Source: Hormiphora californensis (taxonomy: Eukaryota; Ctenophora; Tentaculata; Cydippida; Pleurobrachiidae). Taken from it: 64,000 bases of DNA. A program made the position numbers and the translations under genes. Numbering within the stretch: position 1 is the first letter of the stretch; every line of letters starts with the position of its first letter. The DNA lies in assembly GCA_020137815.1 (NCBI GenBank), contig CM035350.1:7389447-7453446 (forward strand), given 5' to 3'. The notes beneath the pieces were generated by a model. It ran no database searches, was not told the origin of the DNA, and saw only the letters and a list, made by a program, of their open reading frames with translations. This document shows positions 37,413 to 53,313 of the stretch, in pieces.

Positions 37413-37952
37413 ATGCATCCCTTGTTCTGCAGAAGGTGGGGCTTGGTTGCTGTGCTGGTGGTAGTGTGCTTTATTGGATTGATAAACAGACACATTTACA
37501 TTCATGTTACCGTTGGTGGGAATTCTCCACAGGTAACGAGCTGCAGCAGCCCTGTAATAGCATGTGATTCTTGTTTCTAGCCATAAATCACAATCGAAAC
37601 TTCATACCCGCTGCATTTACACAACATGATCTCCCTGTTATAGGAGAGGAGGTTAGAGATGCCGGTGGAATGGAGTGTCGCACACGTGGGATTCAGACCC
37701 GACAGTTTAGTGTACTACCAAGACAAACCCCCCGAACCATATTACGACAAGGTATGTACTATGCAATATGCATGCAGTTGAAGTACTAATTCACTATCAC
37801 GTGTGCCACTACATCTCCGTTCTCCAATCTGTTTTCATCTTAACAGTCCCCTAGGATCCTTGAAATACCTTCTGTCACCGCGCTTCCCGGAAGCAAATAT
37901 GAAACAGCCCTCTCTCTCTCTCTCACTCACTCTCTCTCTTTGTTCTCTCTTT

Positions 37953-38002
<50 letters not shown>

Positions 38003-41000
38003 ACTCTAGGAGCAAGAGAAGGCTCTTATTGACCAGTTCCAGTTTAACAAGTATTTGAGTGATAGAACGCCCCTTAACAGACACAACCAGGACGCCAGAC
38101 ATCCAACGTAAGACATCTTATACATCTCACACACAGAATTTGGGGGTATCTGAGTTTTGAACACCCCGGTATATCTATATCGAGTTTGGTTTGTTGGACC
38201 GTCCTCCAATTACGCAATTAACCACCTCATCAACTTGCCCCCGGACATGAGGGGCGCGACGTGCCCAACTTATCAACTAGTTCATTAACCACCCAAATCT
38301 CTGGCAATAGGTGTAAAAAGCGGTTATACCCATCGAACATGCCGGCAGCGAGTGTGATATTGGTATTCTACAATGAAGCAGCAAGTGTCGTCCTGAGAAC
38401 AGTTTATTCCATTCTCAACAGATCACCAGAGCACCTTATACACGAGGTATAATATGCAGTTCACTCTGACCATGTGTAATCACTCTTCTGACCCCCCTCC
38501 ATTCACTAGTCCATTACCCATCCACTACCCAGTACCCGTCCACTACTCCATTACCCGTCAATTTCCAATGATAGATTCTGCTGTATGATGATGATAGTGA
38601 TTTAACGGAACTGGGGGAAGGGAGTTGGTTCGTTCAGCACCTTGCAACCCTCCCCAAAGTGAGGATAGAGCGATCGAAACAGGGAAGAGGTGGATTAATT
38701 AAGGTAATTACAGTATCCTAGTATTCGGCCACTGTATTGATTATTGAACAACTCCCATTTACCTAGGCCACGTAGCACCCCCCCCCCTTTATTTAGGGGG
38801 CAACGTATCAATCCATTTACCATGCCCCCAATATACCTCTAGGCGAAGAACAGAGCGGGGAGGTTAGCGACGGGTGAAGTGTTGGTATATCTTGATTGTC
38901 ACTGTGAGTGTAATGATGGCTGGCTGGAACCACTCCTTTACCCAATCTATCTGAACAGAACAGCGTGTACAACCCCAACCATCGATACAATAGGTAACTG
39001 ATCAGAGCTGGCTGCAGGGGGTACACTTTTGTATGCTGCTGGTTATGTATCATAAACAGGGTGTGATCACTTTATGGATTGTATTGCCCATACATCTAAC
39101 AGCAATGGTTCAAATCAAAGTAACATACTAGAACTAGAACTAGATGGCATATAATCATAATGGAGAAAGGTCTGAGGAGAGCTAACTAAGGACCTTGTTA
39201 ATGTTTGAGACCAGGAACCGACCGAATCAGGAAATACTGGTCCCTGATTGGCTGATAACCAGTCACGTCACCTAAATAACAAGTTCTGATTGGTTGTTTA
39301 CTTGTTTCGGTCGGTTCCTGTTTGAGACTTATAATTTCCACTAATTGTTTCAGCTTGGGAGGACCTGAAGGTATATGCTCCACCCCTGATAGAATCTACT
39401 GGGGGTTTGAACTGGATCCTTAACATGCTGTGGAGCCCTCTCTCAGAGAGAGAACAGAAGAGAAGATCCCTGGATCCTTACCCCCGGACCGCTGATATCA
39501 AGTTAGTCACTCAAACTAATCATACGTAATCTAGATTCTAGATTATGGTATGGTCCCCAACCAGGTCATTCAGATAGAATTATAGCTTAAAAACTAGGTA
39601 GTGACCGTGAGATTCTTGCTTTCTGACTGCGAGTGGGAAATGTTTCCTTTCTGAGAGAAATAGACACATGTCTAGACGCTGCCAGCAGCATGTGTTCCAT
39701 TACTGCACATAACTCAGTTCCATATAGTAAGCGACATGTGCTAGCTGACACTGCACTAGCTGACACTGCACTTCATTAAAGTGTGTCTGGGAGGAGCAGG
39801 GCCTTCTACTCAGAGTCCTGTTCCCTCACCTCACCTCAATAACTGTAACACCGCTCTTTCTCCAGGAGTCCTACAATGGCGGGGGGTTTGTTCGCTATTG
39901 ATAGGCTATGGTTCTACCAACTTGGCATGTACTGATGATGGCCAGGATATTTGGGGAGGGGAGAATATCGACCTTTCCTTCCGGGTGTGGCTGTGTGGTG
40001 GGGAGCAGTGGATGTCACCCTGTAGCAAAGTGGCACACGTCTTCAGACCCAAACACCCTTACTCCTTTGGAGATGACAACTTTAATGTGAGTTATGTAAG
40101 ACTGTAGTACACACACAGTACACTGTGTAACCTGGTGTAACCCCGGTGTAACAGGTATCTTAGTATCAACTGTTATGAACCCTTTTGTTAATCCAGGAGA
40201 TTTAGGGAAATAAGACTTCGTGTAGGAAGCCTTTTTATATTTACACGTACCTACGCCCTAAGTAATACAGCCTAAACTAACGGCTATTAATTTTTTAAAG
40301 TTCTCCACACTCTAAACAGTTAACCTAACATTGTCAGACTTCTCCCATTGTCTTTATTTTAAAAGCTTAGTCAGGCCCTGACCGGTTTGACTGGTGATCA
40401 CATACCTATCACTTAGTATAATAGCAAGTAGCTGCCCCAAACCTTGGTGACATAGACACCTGGCGCGACCTGGGGGTCGCGCCAGGTGTCTATGTCACCA
40501 ACCCCAAACCCAGTTCTGCTGGCTGGTACCTATTATTGCACCTAGAACTATAACAGGACCAGCAACCTGGCAGCGCATGGTGGTACATTGGTACGAATCA
40601 CAAGTCACAACCCCAACATAACCTTGCCCGCGAACATGAGGGGCGCGACGTGCCCAAAACATAACCCCCCTTACACTCTCCAGGTGGTAATGAAGAATTA
40701 TAAAAGGAATGCTCTGGTATGGTTTGATGAAGAACAACTGGATTTCTTTTACCGTTGGAAACCTCAAGCTATCCCTGTTGATGCGGGTGACGTCAGTGAA
40801 AGGCTGGCATTCAACAAGAAAAACAATTGTCGCAATTTCAATTACTTCCTCACCGATGTGTGGCCTGAGCTCCCCTCAGAACGGGACTGTCTGGCGACGG
40901 GAGAGATAAAAGGGGCAGATAACATTTGTCTGGATAATGCTGCCAGCTCTGATAAGCATGGTCAGCAGTTGGGGTGTTATGGGTGTCACAGTATGGGTAG

Positions 41001-41660
41001 GTAATTTGAAACCCTACAAATATTGGCTCAATTTAGCTATCTAACTATAACAGTAACTATTGTACTTCATGCAAGACCAGCTGGCAGGTCCCTCTCTATA
41101 AGTGCCCCCTCCTTCTCTAATTAATACTTCACTCTGGCACCTAGGTAACAACCAGTTTTGGATGTACAAGAAAGATAGGCGGATAATGGGTCTACTGTAC
41201 GTGTTTGAGGTGCTGGGCACTAAACCTGGATCCACTGTGAACCTCGTTTGGGCAGATCTCAACTCTGATAAACAACTATTCGATTACAATTATCAGGTAC
41301 TTTATTACTCAAACTTTATTTCGGTTTTTAGCAGCAGGTTTACCCCTCAATAACCCTTAGAGCAAATGCCTGCATTGGTATATTCTGGTCAATTCAAATC
41401 CCCTTTTTATTCCTTCCATTTTCCCATAATATTATCGTTGCCCCATCCTTCCCCACAATCGATATGCAAGTGCAACTGCTGCAAGCCGCCCCCTCCTACT
41501 CATGGGTATATTTCAGACTGGGAGTCTAGTACATCGTGTAACGGGCCTTTGCGTGGACCGAGATGGACAAGGAACCGGAGTAATAGTGGATACCTGTAAC
41601 GCCAATAAACCTACCCAACAGTGGTCCTTCCAGTATACATACCCGGATAGGCCACTGTGA
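37413..41660 (+). CDS. GALNT: Polypeptide N-acetylgalactosaminyltransferase, with one frameshift
   Basis: This Golgi enzyme starts mucin-type O-glycosylation by adding GalNAc to Ser/Thr. Exons: 37413-37532, 37644-37751, 38010-38107, 38311-38446, 38575-38703, 38843-38993, 39354-39501, 39866-40086, 40684-40996, 41145-41296 and 41517-41660. The start gives a short basic tail ([10 protein letters not shown]), then a signal-anchor ([14 protein letters not shown]), as in a type II protein. Catalytic features: [18 protein letters not shown], a DXH-type metal site (LDCHCEC) followed by GWLEPLL, and the Gal/GalNAc-T motif [14 protein letters not shown] ricin-type lectin domain follows (CLD, GCH, QQW). 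Exon 39866-40086 is 221 bp where 220 is needed: an extra base near 39933 (ATG TAC T GAT GAT) breaks the frame just before WGGEN. Either an assembly error or a recent lesion. Confidence 0.9.
37910..38006. repeat. CT microsatellite at a GALNT acceptor
   Basis: (CT)n with TTTGTTCTCT interruptions. It serves as the pyrimidine tract of the acceptor at 38009. Confidence 0.95.
39212..39320. mobile_element. hAT-type MITE, copy 2, with 8-bp target duplication
   Basis: Terminal repeats CAGGAACCGACCGAA and TTTCGGTCGGTTCCTG. Perfect flanking 8-mers TTTGAGAC at 39204-39211 and 39321-39328 fit hAT insertion. It ends 33 bp before the GALNT exon at 39354. Confidence 0.92.
40445..40500. repeat. Perfect palindrome in a GALNT intron
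   Basis: TGGTGACATAGACACCTGGC through GCGACC, a 4-base loop, then the exact complement. Confidence 0.93.
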
Positions 41661-41742
41661 GGGGACAATCCGTGAGAACTGAGAAACTGTGAGAGGATGT
41701 GAAACTGTGTGTGAGAAACTGTGAGATCGAGAGGACTCTGAG

Positions 41743-41783
<41 letters not shown>

Positions 41784-42452
41784 AAACTGTGAGAGCTGAC
41801 GATCGATCTGTGCTGTCTATTGTTGTTTTAAATGGGGCCTGTTTGAACTTTTTGGGGGTAAATTGTTTTTTTGACTTGCAATTATGTAATTTTATTATTG
41901 TCTTTATCTGAAAAATCGATAGGAGTTTATATTTTATATCCCGTATCATGTTGCCTTGTTCGACCTTCAGCTTCTCTCGCCGCGCCTCCAGTAAAGTGAT
42001 GTGATCATGAGTTGAAGGTGACAACACCCCGACAACACTGAGAAATGTGACTCTTCATTTTCTTTCTGACCAGTCATCGTGATCAAATACATCAAAATAC
42101 CATTTTCTACCGACTTTTGGCATAATAAGGAGGATAAATCACGTGATATTGGCACGTTGACCCACATGCACGTGGGTGGTACATGTGAGTTCACTGTTTT
42201 CTAGAGCATTGCAGGCGATAACTGAGAAGTTTCGGGGTAAAAATATGGCTGGATGGGAGGCAACATTTACCGTGAGTAGATATAAAGCAGCCAAAAGGGT
42301 ACTTTTTATATCTGCACCTCCCCCGGCCCGCCTCATCATTTCTGATCGCTAACATTTTTGCTGATATTCATTGAGTCGCCTGAAACTGTGAATAGTTCAA
42401 GATATTCAACCATAATCCTGATCTGATTCTTTGATTCCCTTTACAGACTATC
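41661..42452. other. Intergenic DNA with a GT microsatellite
   Basis: (GT)n at about 41742-41780. The probable promoter and 5' UTR of the next gene lie near 42200-42452, where an acceptor-like CCCTTTACAG sits just before its ATG. Confidence 0.55.
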
Positions 42453-43486
42453 ATGATGACCCCTTTGTTCATTCTACCCCTTCTCCTAGTCCTGTCAACA
42501 CCTGGAGCTGTTGCCGCGGACCGGACCTGGCGTGGAGATCACCGCTGTGGGGAGGAGTATCTGGTTGTAGTTAATGGTAAACACGTCCCTGCCACATGCT
42601 CCATCCGAGCAGAAATCGGTTACAGCTGCTGCTCGACACACGGCTGGTGTGGGCTATCTGATGCCCATTGCACGTGCGATAAGTGCTCTATTTTCTACTC
42701 GGACGAGCAGGAGATACTGTCCCGGGTGATCGTGGATGAGAAGATATACGACCTGGACCCCCCGATGAGGCAGGTTAATTGTGCCAAGATGGTCGTGGGA
42801 GAGGAGAGTGACATGTTTTTGAGTGGGTTTGTGTATGAGATGGCTGGAGAGAAAAACTCGGGGTTAGTTAGTGTCATATGTTACTCTGCAGTTTACTTGA
42901 TTTGTAGCAATTCGACTGTTTTTTTAATGTTTGAAGTTTCAATCTGTCTTTATTTGTTCCCCTATCGTCTACCACTCCCCTTGTGTTTTATTTCCTTTAA
43001 CACCACACGGCCTGCTCAGCCTAAACACAGCTCCTCCATTTTAGAGCATGCTAATCATATCCTACTCTAATCCTACTGGTTGGCTTTAACGAGCTGCGAG
43101 CCGGAGAAGATATACATCAAGGGCCAAAAATGTGGACTGGTGACTGTTGATGGAGTGGAGTATCTGGCCATGTGCAGGACCTCCAAGAATAACCCTACCC
43201 GCTGCTGCTCCAAATTTGGATGGTGTGGATTCCTCTGACAACCATTGCTGCTCATCTTGTGATGCGTACCACCTACCAATTAGTGGACATGGTATTTTGG
43301 AGTAAACACACCAAGGTGGAAGTGGAGTCTCCACGCAACAAGAAAGCCATTGATTGCTCCGAATCTGTGACAGGGTACGATGGGGCGGTATACTTGACTG
43401 GTATAACATTTAAACCTAGTGGCATGGCGGGTTCCTGTCTTGGCCAGTCTTTGTTTATCAAGGACGATTTACAAGAATTCGATTAA
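42453..43486 (+). CDS. Secreted protein with two hevein-like (chitin-binding type 1) modules; second half frame-broken
   Basis: Exon 1 (42453-42862) encodes a signal peptide (MMTPLFILPLLLVLSTPGAV) and a Cys-rich module with the hevein pattern GYSCCSTHGWCGLSDAHCTC, then a tail with a single Cys (VNCAKMV). Exon 2 starts at 43094 in phase and repeats the plan (CEPEKIYI... CCSKFGWCG), but after WCG the frame hits TGA at 43236-43238. The next base frame continues SSDNHCCSSCDAY, and a third frame from about 43300 continues KAIDCSESVTGYDG to the stop at 43484-43486. So at least two single-base indels separate conserved pieces. Hevein modules bind chitin and are uncommon in animals. Errors or decay are both possible. 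Confidence 0.65.
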
Positions 43487-43650
43487 CTGAAGATAAATAT
43501 TATAGAACTGTAACATAATAATATTATTAATATCACATCTGAATTCTGAATATTGAGTTATGTAAGAATTGCATTGGTTTTAGTTTGTAAAATTTCAATT
43601 CCTGACTGTCTTTCATAATTTAGTTTGATGATTATCTCCCAATTCTGCTC

Positions 43651-48006
<4,356 letters not shown>

Positions 48007-48686
48007 GGTGACTGGCTACATTCAGGAAGATTCCGTTGTATATATAAACTAGCTAAGACTGCTCTGCTATGAAGATCACATGTGATTATAGGTGTGTCTC
48101 CTATATGTACACTACGATATGAGAAGGGATGGAAATTGCTTGTCGTTGTTCTCTTAGTTAAAGTAACACATTCTCCATGTTGCTCAGGAGCCTCATGGTG
48201 ACACCACATCATAATATAACAACATACACACACCCCAGGAGTCACCACAATATCACGCTTGAGACACCCAGGGCAGTGGATACCCCAGTATCACGCATGA
48301 AGATCATGCGTAATTCCGGGGTGTCTTCTTCTGTGGGTGCTAGTGCGTTGAGCCCCCTGTGAGTCTCCTTGAGGTTCCCTGAGGCTTTGCAGCGCTCACC
48401 AAATAATAAAGCAGACCTGAACTTTTCTGAGTGCAGGCGCCGTGTGTAAAGGTTTGTTTAAAATTTACATAACAGGTGCACGCTGTCAAAAAAGTGCCCT
48501 GCTCTAAAATGGCCTTAACCACCAAACCATTAATTCAAAGTTTATCTGGTAGGTAACCTATCACAAGTCCCAGACCCAGCCCTAACCCTAACTCTACCTT
48601 AGCTTTAACCCTAAAAACTGTGAGTGCTGACACTCAAAACAACCAGATTTTAACGGTTCCTCAAAACACCCAGATTTTAACGATTT
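48007..48686. other. Intergenic DNA with dispersed repeat copy 2
   Basis: A small hairpin lies at 48289-48314 (ATCACGCATGAAGATCATGCGTA). The segment at 48475-48680 matches the repeat at 29555-29885. No gene seen. Confidence 0.6.
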
Positions 48687-49096
48687 AATTGGCAAACGTT
48701 GCTGGCCCCCGCAGCGCGGGATAAGGCAGCGCTTTTCAAACGATTTAACGTTTACCGTTTTTTTGGAAACAGCAATCCCGTTTTTTTTCATTTATTTCTG
48801 TTTCAGGTCTACGTCTGTACCTCTTGAAGCTGGCATGGTAAAAAACGTGACACGCGAGCAAATTGTTCAACTGCGCGGCAATTTACGCCGCGCGTCCACG
48901 ACTCAGCTCAAGACTTTTTTCTTAAGTTTTATTTTGGCAAACGCTTGTTTTCACGTTTTCAGTTTTCACGTCATGAGCAGAGAGAGGGAGAATGAGTATA
49001 TATGAGGGTGTGTGGGTAATTTATTGTAATTTATTGTTTTCACGTTTTTGAAAAGCGCTGCCTTATCCCGCGGGGGGCCAGCCACGTTTGCCAATT
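48687..49096. mobile_element. Terminal-inverted-repeat element (about 410 bp)
   Basis: Ends AATTGGCAAACGTTGCTGGC and its near-complement, continuing through GGGATAAGGCAGCGCTTTTC on both sides. The interior has GC-rich small hairpins (TGCGCGGCAATTTACGCCGCGC). The LINE begins at or just after its right end. Confidence 0.8.
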
Positions 49097-49156
49097 CACG
49101 TTTCATCTTTTTTTCAAACTTTTCAACACTACTTTAAACAAATTAATTTGAGGTTT

Positions 49157-50389
49157 ATGGAACCGCCCATTGGGGGCAGACCGACGCTAGAGGATGGTAC
49201 ATCCAATCCTCCATCCCAGGATCCCGAACCGAAACAGCTTCTACAGCAGCTATTAAGGGACCAGAACCTTCTTGAATATGTAACTGAAGATTCTGAACTA
49301 CCGCAAGGTAGACATCCAACCCGACAAATACTTTGGACACTCCTGAAAGAGGCCTACCAGACGGTATGTGTACTATCAACTGCCCTCGCTACCTCTCAGC
49401 CCGAGCACCTTGACACTGAGGTTGGGATCGTAAACCCAGATTCTCTGGATAAACGGCTGGCAGAATTCCAAAAGGAAATCCTTCACACTGTCGAACAATC
49501 TATTCTCAAACACCACGCCCAGCCTACCTTTGCACAGCTTGCTGCACAGCTTGCTGCGAAGGAAGCTTCACCATTGACTCCTGGCCGTAACCAACCTACT
49601 GTACCAAATCGACCTGTAGCTCCCGCTTCTACCACAAAAACCTCGCCCACACGGAGGACGATTGTGGTTGACTGCTGTGAAAATGACGTTGCCGACATAA
49701 AGAGGTTAAGTGAAAGTGCCCTATCAAAGACAAAGGTCTCTAAACTGGACACAAAGAGAAACTCTGTCATAATAACTGTTCCTGAGAGTGAGGGGATAAA
49801 AGCTGCAGAGGCCCTAACCACTGGACTGCAAGGAAAATCCGTTAGAGTAAGGGCATCCCCCACCAGTAAACTCTCGATCCTGAACTTCCCTCTCACAGAC
49901 GAAATCAAGCAAATTGAAGACCGGGTGCAGAGAAATGCTGCTATACTCGAATTATTGCAGCAAAAAAATGACGAACTTAATCATGAAGATGTTGACGTGG
50001 TCTATTTCAAAAACAATGCAAGCAATCCGGATTTATGTACGGTAGGCATCAGGCTGCCCACCCCGATCAAACGTCAACTGCTCAATCAACGAGTGGTCTA
50101 TGTCGATTACTCGGCGTGCAAGGTTGTTGACAGGGTCCACGTTATTCGATGTTACACCTGTCAGGGGTTCCATCACACTTCTGAAACGTGTGTTAAGGAT
50201 GCAGTATGTGCCCATTGTGCAGGAGGCCATGCGACGAAGGACTGCAGTGTCAAATTAAACACGAACTTTACCCCGTCTTGTATTAACTGTTCGTCAGAAG
50301 GCCATCTGAATGTTTCACACGCTGCAAGCAGCCAAGACTGTCCAGTTTATAAGTCTAAATTTGATGTTGCCAAGTCAAAAAACCAGTAG
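49157..50389 (+). CDS. LINE ORF1: nucleic-acid-binding protein with zinc knuckles
   Basis: About 410 residues from the ATG at 49157; the frame is open further upstream, but this ATG precedes MEPPIGGRP. The N-terminal half is Gln/Glu-rich with probable coiled coil. The C-terminal part has gag-like CCHC knuckles ([27 protein letters not shown]) and a third Cys/His cluster (CINCSSEGH). Such proteins coat the element's RNA. The ORF ends TCA AAA AAC CAG TAG at 50389 and overlaps ORF2 in the -1 frame from 50365. Confidence 0.9.
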   Translation: MEPPIGGRPTLEDGTSNPPSQDPEPKQLLQQLLRDQNLLEYVTEDSELPQGRHPTRQILWTLLKEAYQTVCVLSTALATSQPEHLDTEVGIVNPDSLDKRLAEFQKEILHTVEQSILKHHAQPTFAQLAAQLAAKEASPLTPGRNQPTVPNRPVAPASTTKTSPTRRTIVVDCCENDVADIKRLSESALSKTKVSKLDTKRNSVIITVPESEGIKAAEALTTGLQGKSVRVRASPTSKLSILNFPLTDEIKQIEDRVQRNAAILELLQQKNDELNHEDVDVVYFKNNASNPDLCTVGIRLPTPIKRQLLNQRVVYVDYSACKVVDRVHVIRCYTCQGFHHTSETCVKDAVCAHCAGGHATKDCSVKLNTNFTPSCINCSSEGHLNVSHAASSQDCPVYKSKFDVAKSKNQ

Positions 50390-53313
50390 AGCTTAACTTG
50401 GCCACCCTTAATTGTTTTTCTATTCGTAACAAGCTTTATGATGTGTTATTTAGTGTGATTGACAACGATATTGATGCAATATGTTTGACTGAGACATGGC
50501 TTAATCTTACCGAGAGTGCTATTGAGAGTGAGGTACAAGAGCTTGGTTACAAATTGATCAGTCGGTCGCGTGGCTCTAGAGGGGGTGGTGTTGCCATCCT
50601 CATGAGGAAATCCTTCCACCATGTTCAGGTAACACACTCCTTTTCATCATTCGAGTGTGTGGAAACCCTAATCACGCATCCTCAAATTAAACCTCTTCGA
50701 CTTCTTGGCGTATATCGCCCTCCATCGAGTCCTACAGCCTTATTTCTAGATGAGTTCGAAACGCTGTTACATGAACTTTCTGGTAGATCAGGTGAAATTG
50801 TTTTCACAGGAGACTTCAACATCCATATCCACGACAGCAGCTCGAGTTTTGCTAAATCATTCCTCCAATTGTTGGATGACCATCTTTTTCATCAGTTTGT
50901 AAATGAACCTACTCATATAGCAGGGGGTATACTTGACCTTGTTGTTGCTAAATCACTCCCCAGTTCATCTCCGATCTCTAACGTGGAAGCTAATATGATC
51001 CCTGCGGCACCTGATCATGCATTGGTCTCTTTCAATTTGCACATTGGTGCACCTACCAAGCGGAAGAAGTACATTTCAGTTAAGAAGAGGAACATTGAAT
51101 CCCTTGACTTGGACTCATTCAGAAGTGAAATCCTGAAATCTCCACTCTGTGACCTTGATATCTTCACAACAAATCTTGATGAGGCTATTGAACTCTTTGA
51201 GGAGCTTCTTACGGAGTTTCTAGATGAACTTGCCCCAGTCGTTGAAACTATAGTTCCGGAAGAACCCAGTCCTAGATGGTACAACAGCAGCTGCCAAGAT
51301 GCTAAACGTCGCCGAAGAGCAGCAGAGAGAAAATATCGAGCCTTATTGAAAAAATCGGTGTGTATCAAACAACTACTTGATTCTCTTCGTACTCTTCGAG
51401 AAGAGTCAAAGGCTGCCACCAAGTACATTGTTGGAACTAGAAATGACTACTATCGTGGCCGGCTTGAAGAGGCAGGTAATGACTCTAAGAAAACCTACAG
51501 AATCATGAATGGACTACTTGGACAGGAACGTAATCCTACAATTCTACCAGAACACAGTGATGAAAATGAACTCTGCCAGAAGTTCATGACATTTTTCAAG
51601 GAGAAGATAGACAAAATCTACCAAGATATTCAGAGTTTGCAATCAGATGAAGATCAGGAGTTTTCTACTAGTTCCACTAGTGACAACGTTCCTCCACAGT
51701 TTAACTGTTTCCAGCCTGTTACCAGTGAGGACTTGGTCAAGGTTATACGATCCCTAAACTACAAGGCGTGTGACTTGGACCCAGTTCCGTCGAAGCTCAT
51801 GGCTGCATGTGTCCATGAACTCATGCCTGTTATCAATTCAATTGTCAACGGAAGCTTGGAGAGTGGGGTTTTTCCATCGGCGCTGAAGAAAGCAGTTATC
51901 CGTCCTGTATATAAAGGAAAAGGTCTAGACTCGAATAACTTGGGGAGTTACAGGCCCATATCCAACCTCAGTTTTATTTCCAAAATCATCGAGAAGTGCG
52001 TATCCATTCAACTCACTGCACACCTTGAACAGCATGGACTATTTGCGTCTGTTCAATCTGCCTATAGGAGTAAACATTCTTGTGAAACGGCTACCCTGAA
52101 AATCTTCAACGACCTACTTGTGCTGACGGACAAGCGTAGGAAAGCTGTACTTTTACTCCTGGATTTGTCGGCTGCGTTTGATACTGTTCCCCATTCTACA
52201 CTTCTCCGCCGTCTCGAGCACATGTATGGTGTTAAGGGAGTAGCCCTTGATTGGTTTACGTCATATCTTCAAGAGCGGAAGGCATTTGTAAAAATTGGAC
52301 AAGGTCAATCATCAGAGGTGGAAATCTGTATTGGAGTACCCCAAGGGTCTATTCTTGGGCCTCTTCTTTTTGTTCTTTTCACTAAGGATCTTGAGACTAT
52401 CGCAGCTAGACATGGTGTTAAAATTCATTTATACGCAGACGATTCTCAGCTATATATCAGCTTTACCAACAACAACTGGGCACATTGTGAAAGTCAGTTG
52501 CAAAATTGTTTTACCGAGGTTGAGAAATGGATGGCATCGAGTTACCTAAAACTCAATCCTTCGAAGACAGAGCTGCTATTCATCTCATCAAGAACTGACA
52601 GAAGTCCCAACCCGATTGACTATAATGATACACTGACACTAAGAGGTATCAGTCAGTCATCAAAAGCAGACATTACCCCATCTCAACAGGCCAAAAACCT
52701 TGGAGTTATCTTTGATGAAAGGTTAACCATGAAGGCTCATGTCTCAAAGGTGGTGAAGGAATGTAACCTGAATCTCATCAATCTTCGGCGTATTGCTGAC
52801 AAACTTTCGAGAAAACACAAGGTTCAGCTTGTCCACTCCTTGATACACTCACGTCTTGATTATTGCAATGGACTGTTAATTGGTGCAGATCAAAGTGACA
52901 TTTCTCGACTGCAAAAAGTTCAAAACTCTGCGACACGATTTGTTTTCGGCAGAAGGCAGTGGAGAGGAGTGACTAAACTCAGAAAGCAGCTACATTTTCT
53001 TCCTGTTTCGGCCAGGATCGAGTTCAAGATTTGTCTCATGGTTTTCAAGTGTCTCAACAATCTTGCACCATCATATTTACAGGATATTATCCAACGGCGA
53101 CAACCTAAAATCAAATCTCTGAGGTATGACAATGATGATACCCTCCTTGAGAGAGACTTTTCCACCAAATACAAAACTTCTCAGCGTGCTTTCCAGGTAT
53201 CAGGACCTAGGCTGTGGAATAGCCTACCTGCCTCTATCAGAAATTGTTCAGATGAGGTCATCTTCAAATCAAGGTTGAAGACCTACCTTTTCGACAAGTC
53301 ATACGACCACTGA
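50383..53313 (+). CDS. LINE ORF2: apurinic-type endonuclease and reverse transcriptase
   Basis: About 976 residues. The frame is open from 50365 but has no ATG before the endonuclease core, so it is likely entered from ORF1, at the A_AAA_AAC site at 50377-50383 or by reinitiation. Endonuclease motifs: LTETWL, GVYRPP, GDFNIH and PDHALV. Reverse transcriptase motifs: [45 protein letters not shown] and YADDSQLY. The C-terminal part ends before the TGA at 53311. It nicks target DNA and copies the element's RNA in place. Confidence 0.92.
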   Translation, partial: PVELNLATLNCFSIRNKLYDVLFSVIDNDIDAICLTETWLNLTESAIESEVQELGYKLISRSRGSRGGGVAILMRKSFHHVQVTHSFSSFECVETLITHPQIKPLRLLGVYRPPSSPTALFLDEFETLLHELSGRSGEIVFTGDFNIHIHDSSSSFAKSFLQLLDDHLFHQFVNEPTHIAGGILDLVVAKSLPSSSPISNVEANMIPAAPDHALVSFNLHIGAPTKRKKYISVKKRNIESLDLDSFRSEILKSPLCDLDIFTTNLDEAIELFEELLTEFLDELAPVVETIVPEEPSPRWYNSSCQDAKRRRRAAERKYRALLKKSVCIKQLLDSLRTLREESKAATKYIVGTRNDYYRGRLEEAGNDSKKTYRIMNGLLGQERNPTILPEHSDENELCQKFMTFFKEKIDKIYQDIQSLQSDEDQEFSTSSTSDNVPPQFNCFQPVTSEDLVKVIRSLNYKACDLDPVPSKLMAACVHELMPVINSIVNGSLESGVFPSALKKAVIRPVYKGKGLDSNNLGSYRPISNLSFISKIIEKCVSIQLTAHLEQHGLFASVQSAYRSKHSCETATLKIFNDLLVLTDKRRKAVLLLLDLSAAFDTVPHSTLLRRLEHMYGVKGVALDWFTSYLQERKAFVKIGQGQSSEVEICIGVPQGSILGPLLFVLFTKDLETIAARHGVKIHLYADDSQLYISFTNNNWAHCESQLQNCFTEVEKWMASSYLKLNPSKTELLFISSRTDRSPNPIDYNDTLTLRGISQSSKADITPSQQAKNLGVIFDERLTMKAHVSKVVKECNLNLINLRRIADKLSRKHKVQLVHSLIHSRLDYCNGLLIGADQSDISRLQKVQNSATRFVFGRRQWRGVTKLRKQLHFLPVSARIEFKICLMVFKCLNNLAPSYLQDIIQRRQPKIKSLRYDNDDTLLERDFSTKYKTSQRAFQVSGPRLWNSLPASIRNCSDEVIFKSRLKTYLFDKSYDH

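Noticed and set aside
37553-37753. Longer ORF over GALNT exon 2 (frame with GGMECRTRG)
   Set aside because: Wrong phase for the neighbouring exons; the frame from 37644 ([12 protein letters not shown]) joins both sides correctly.
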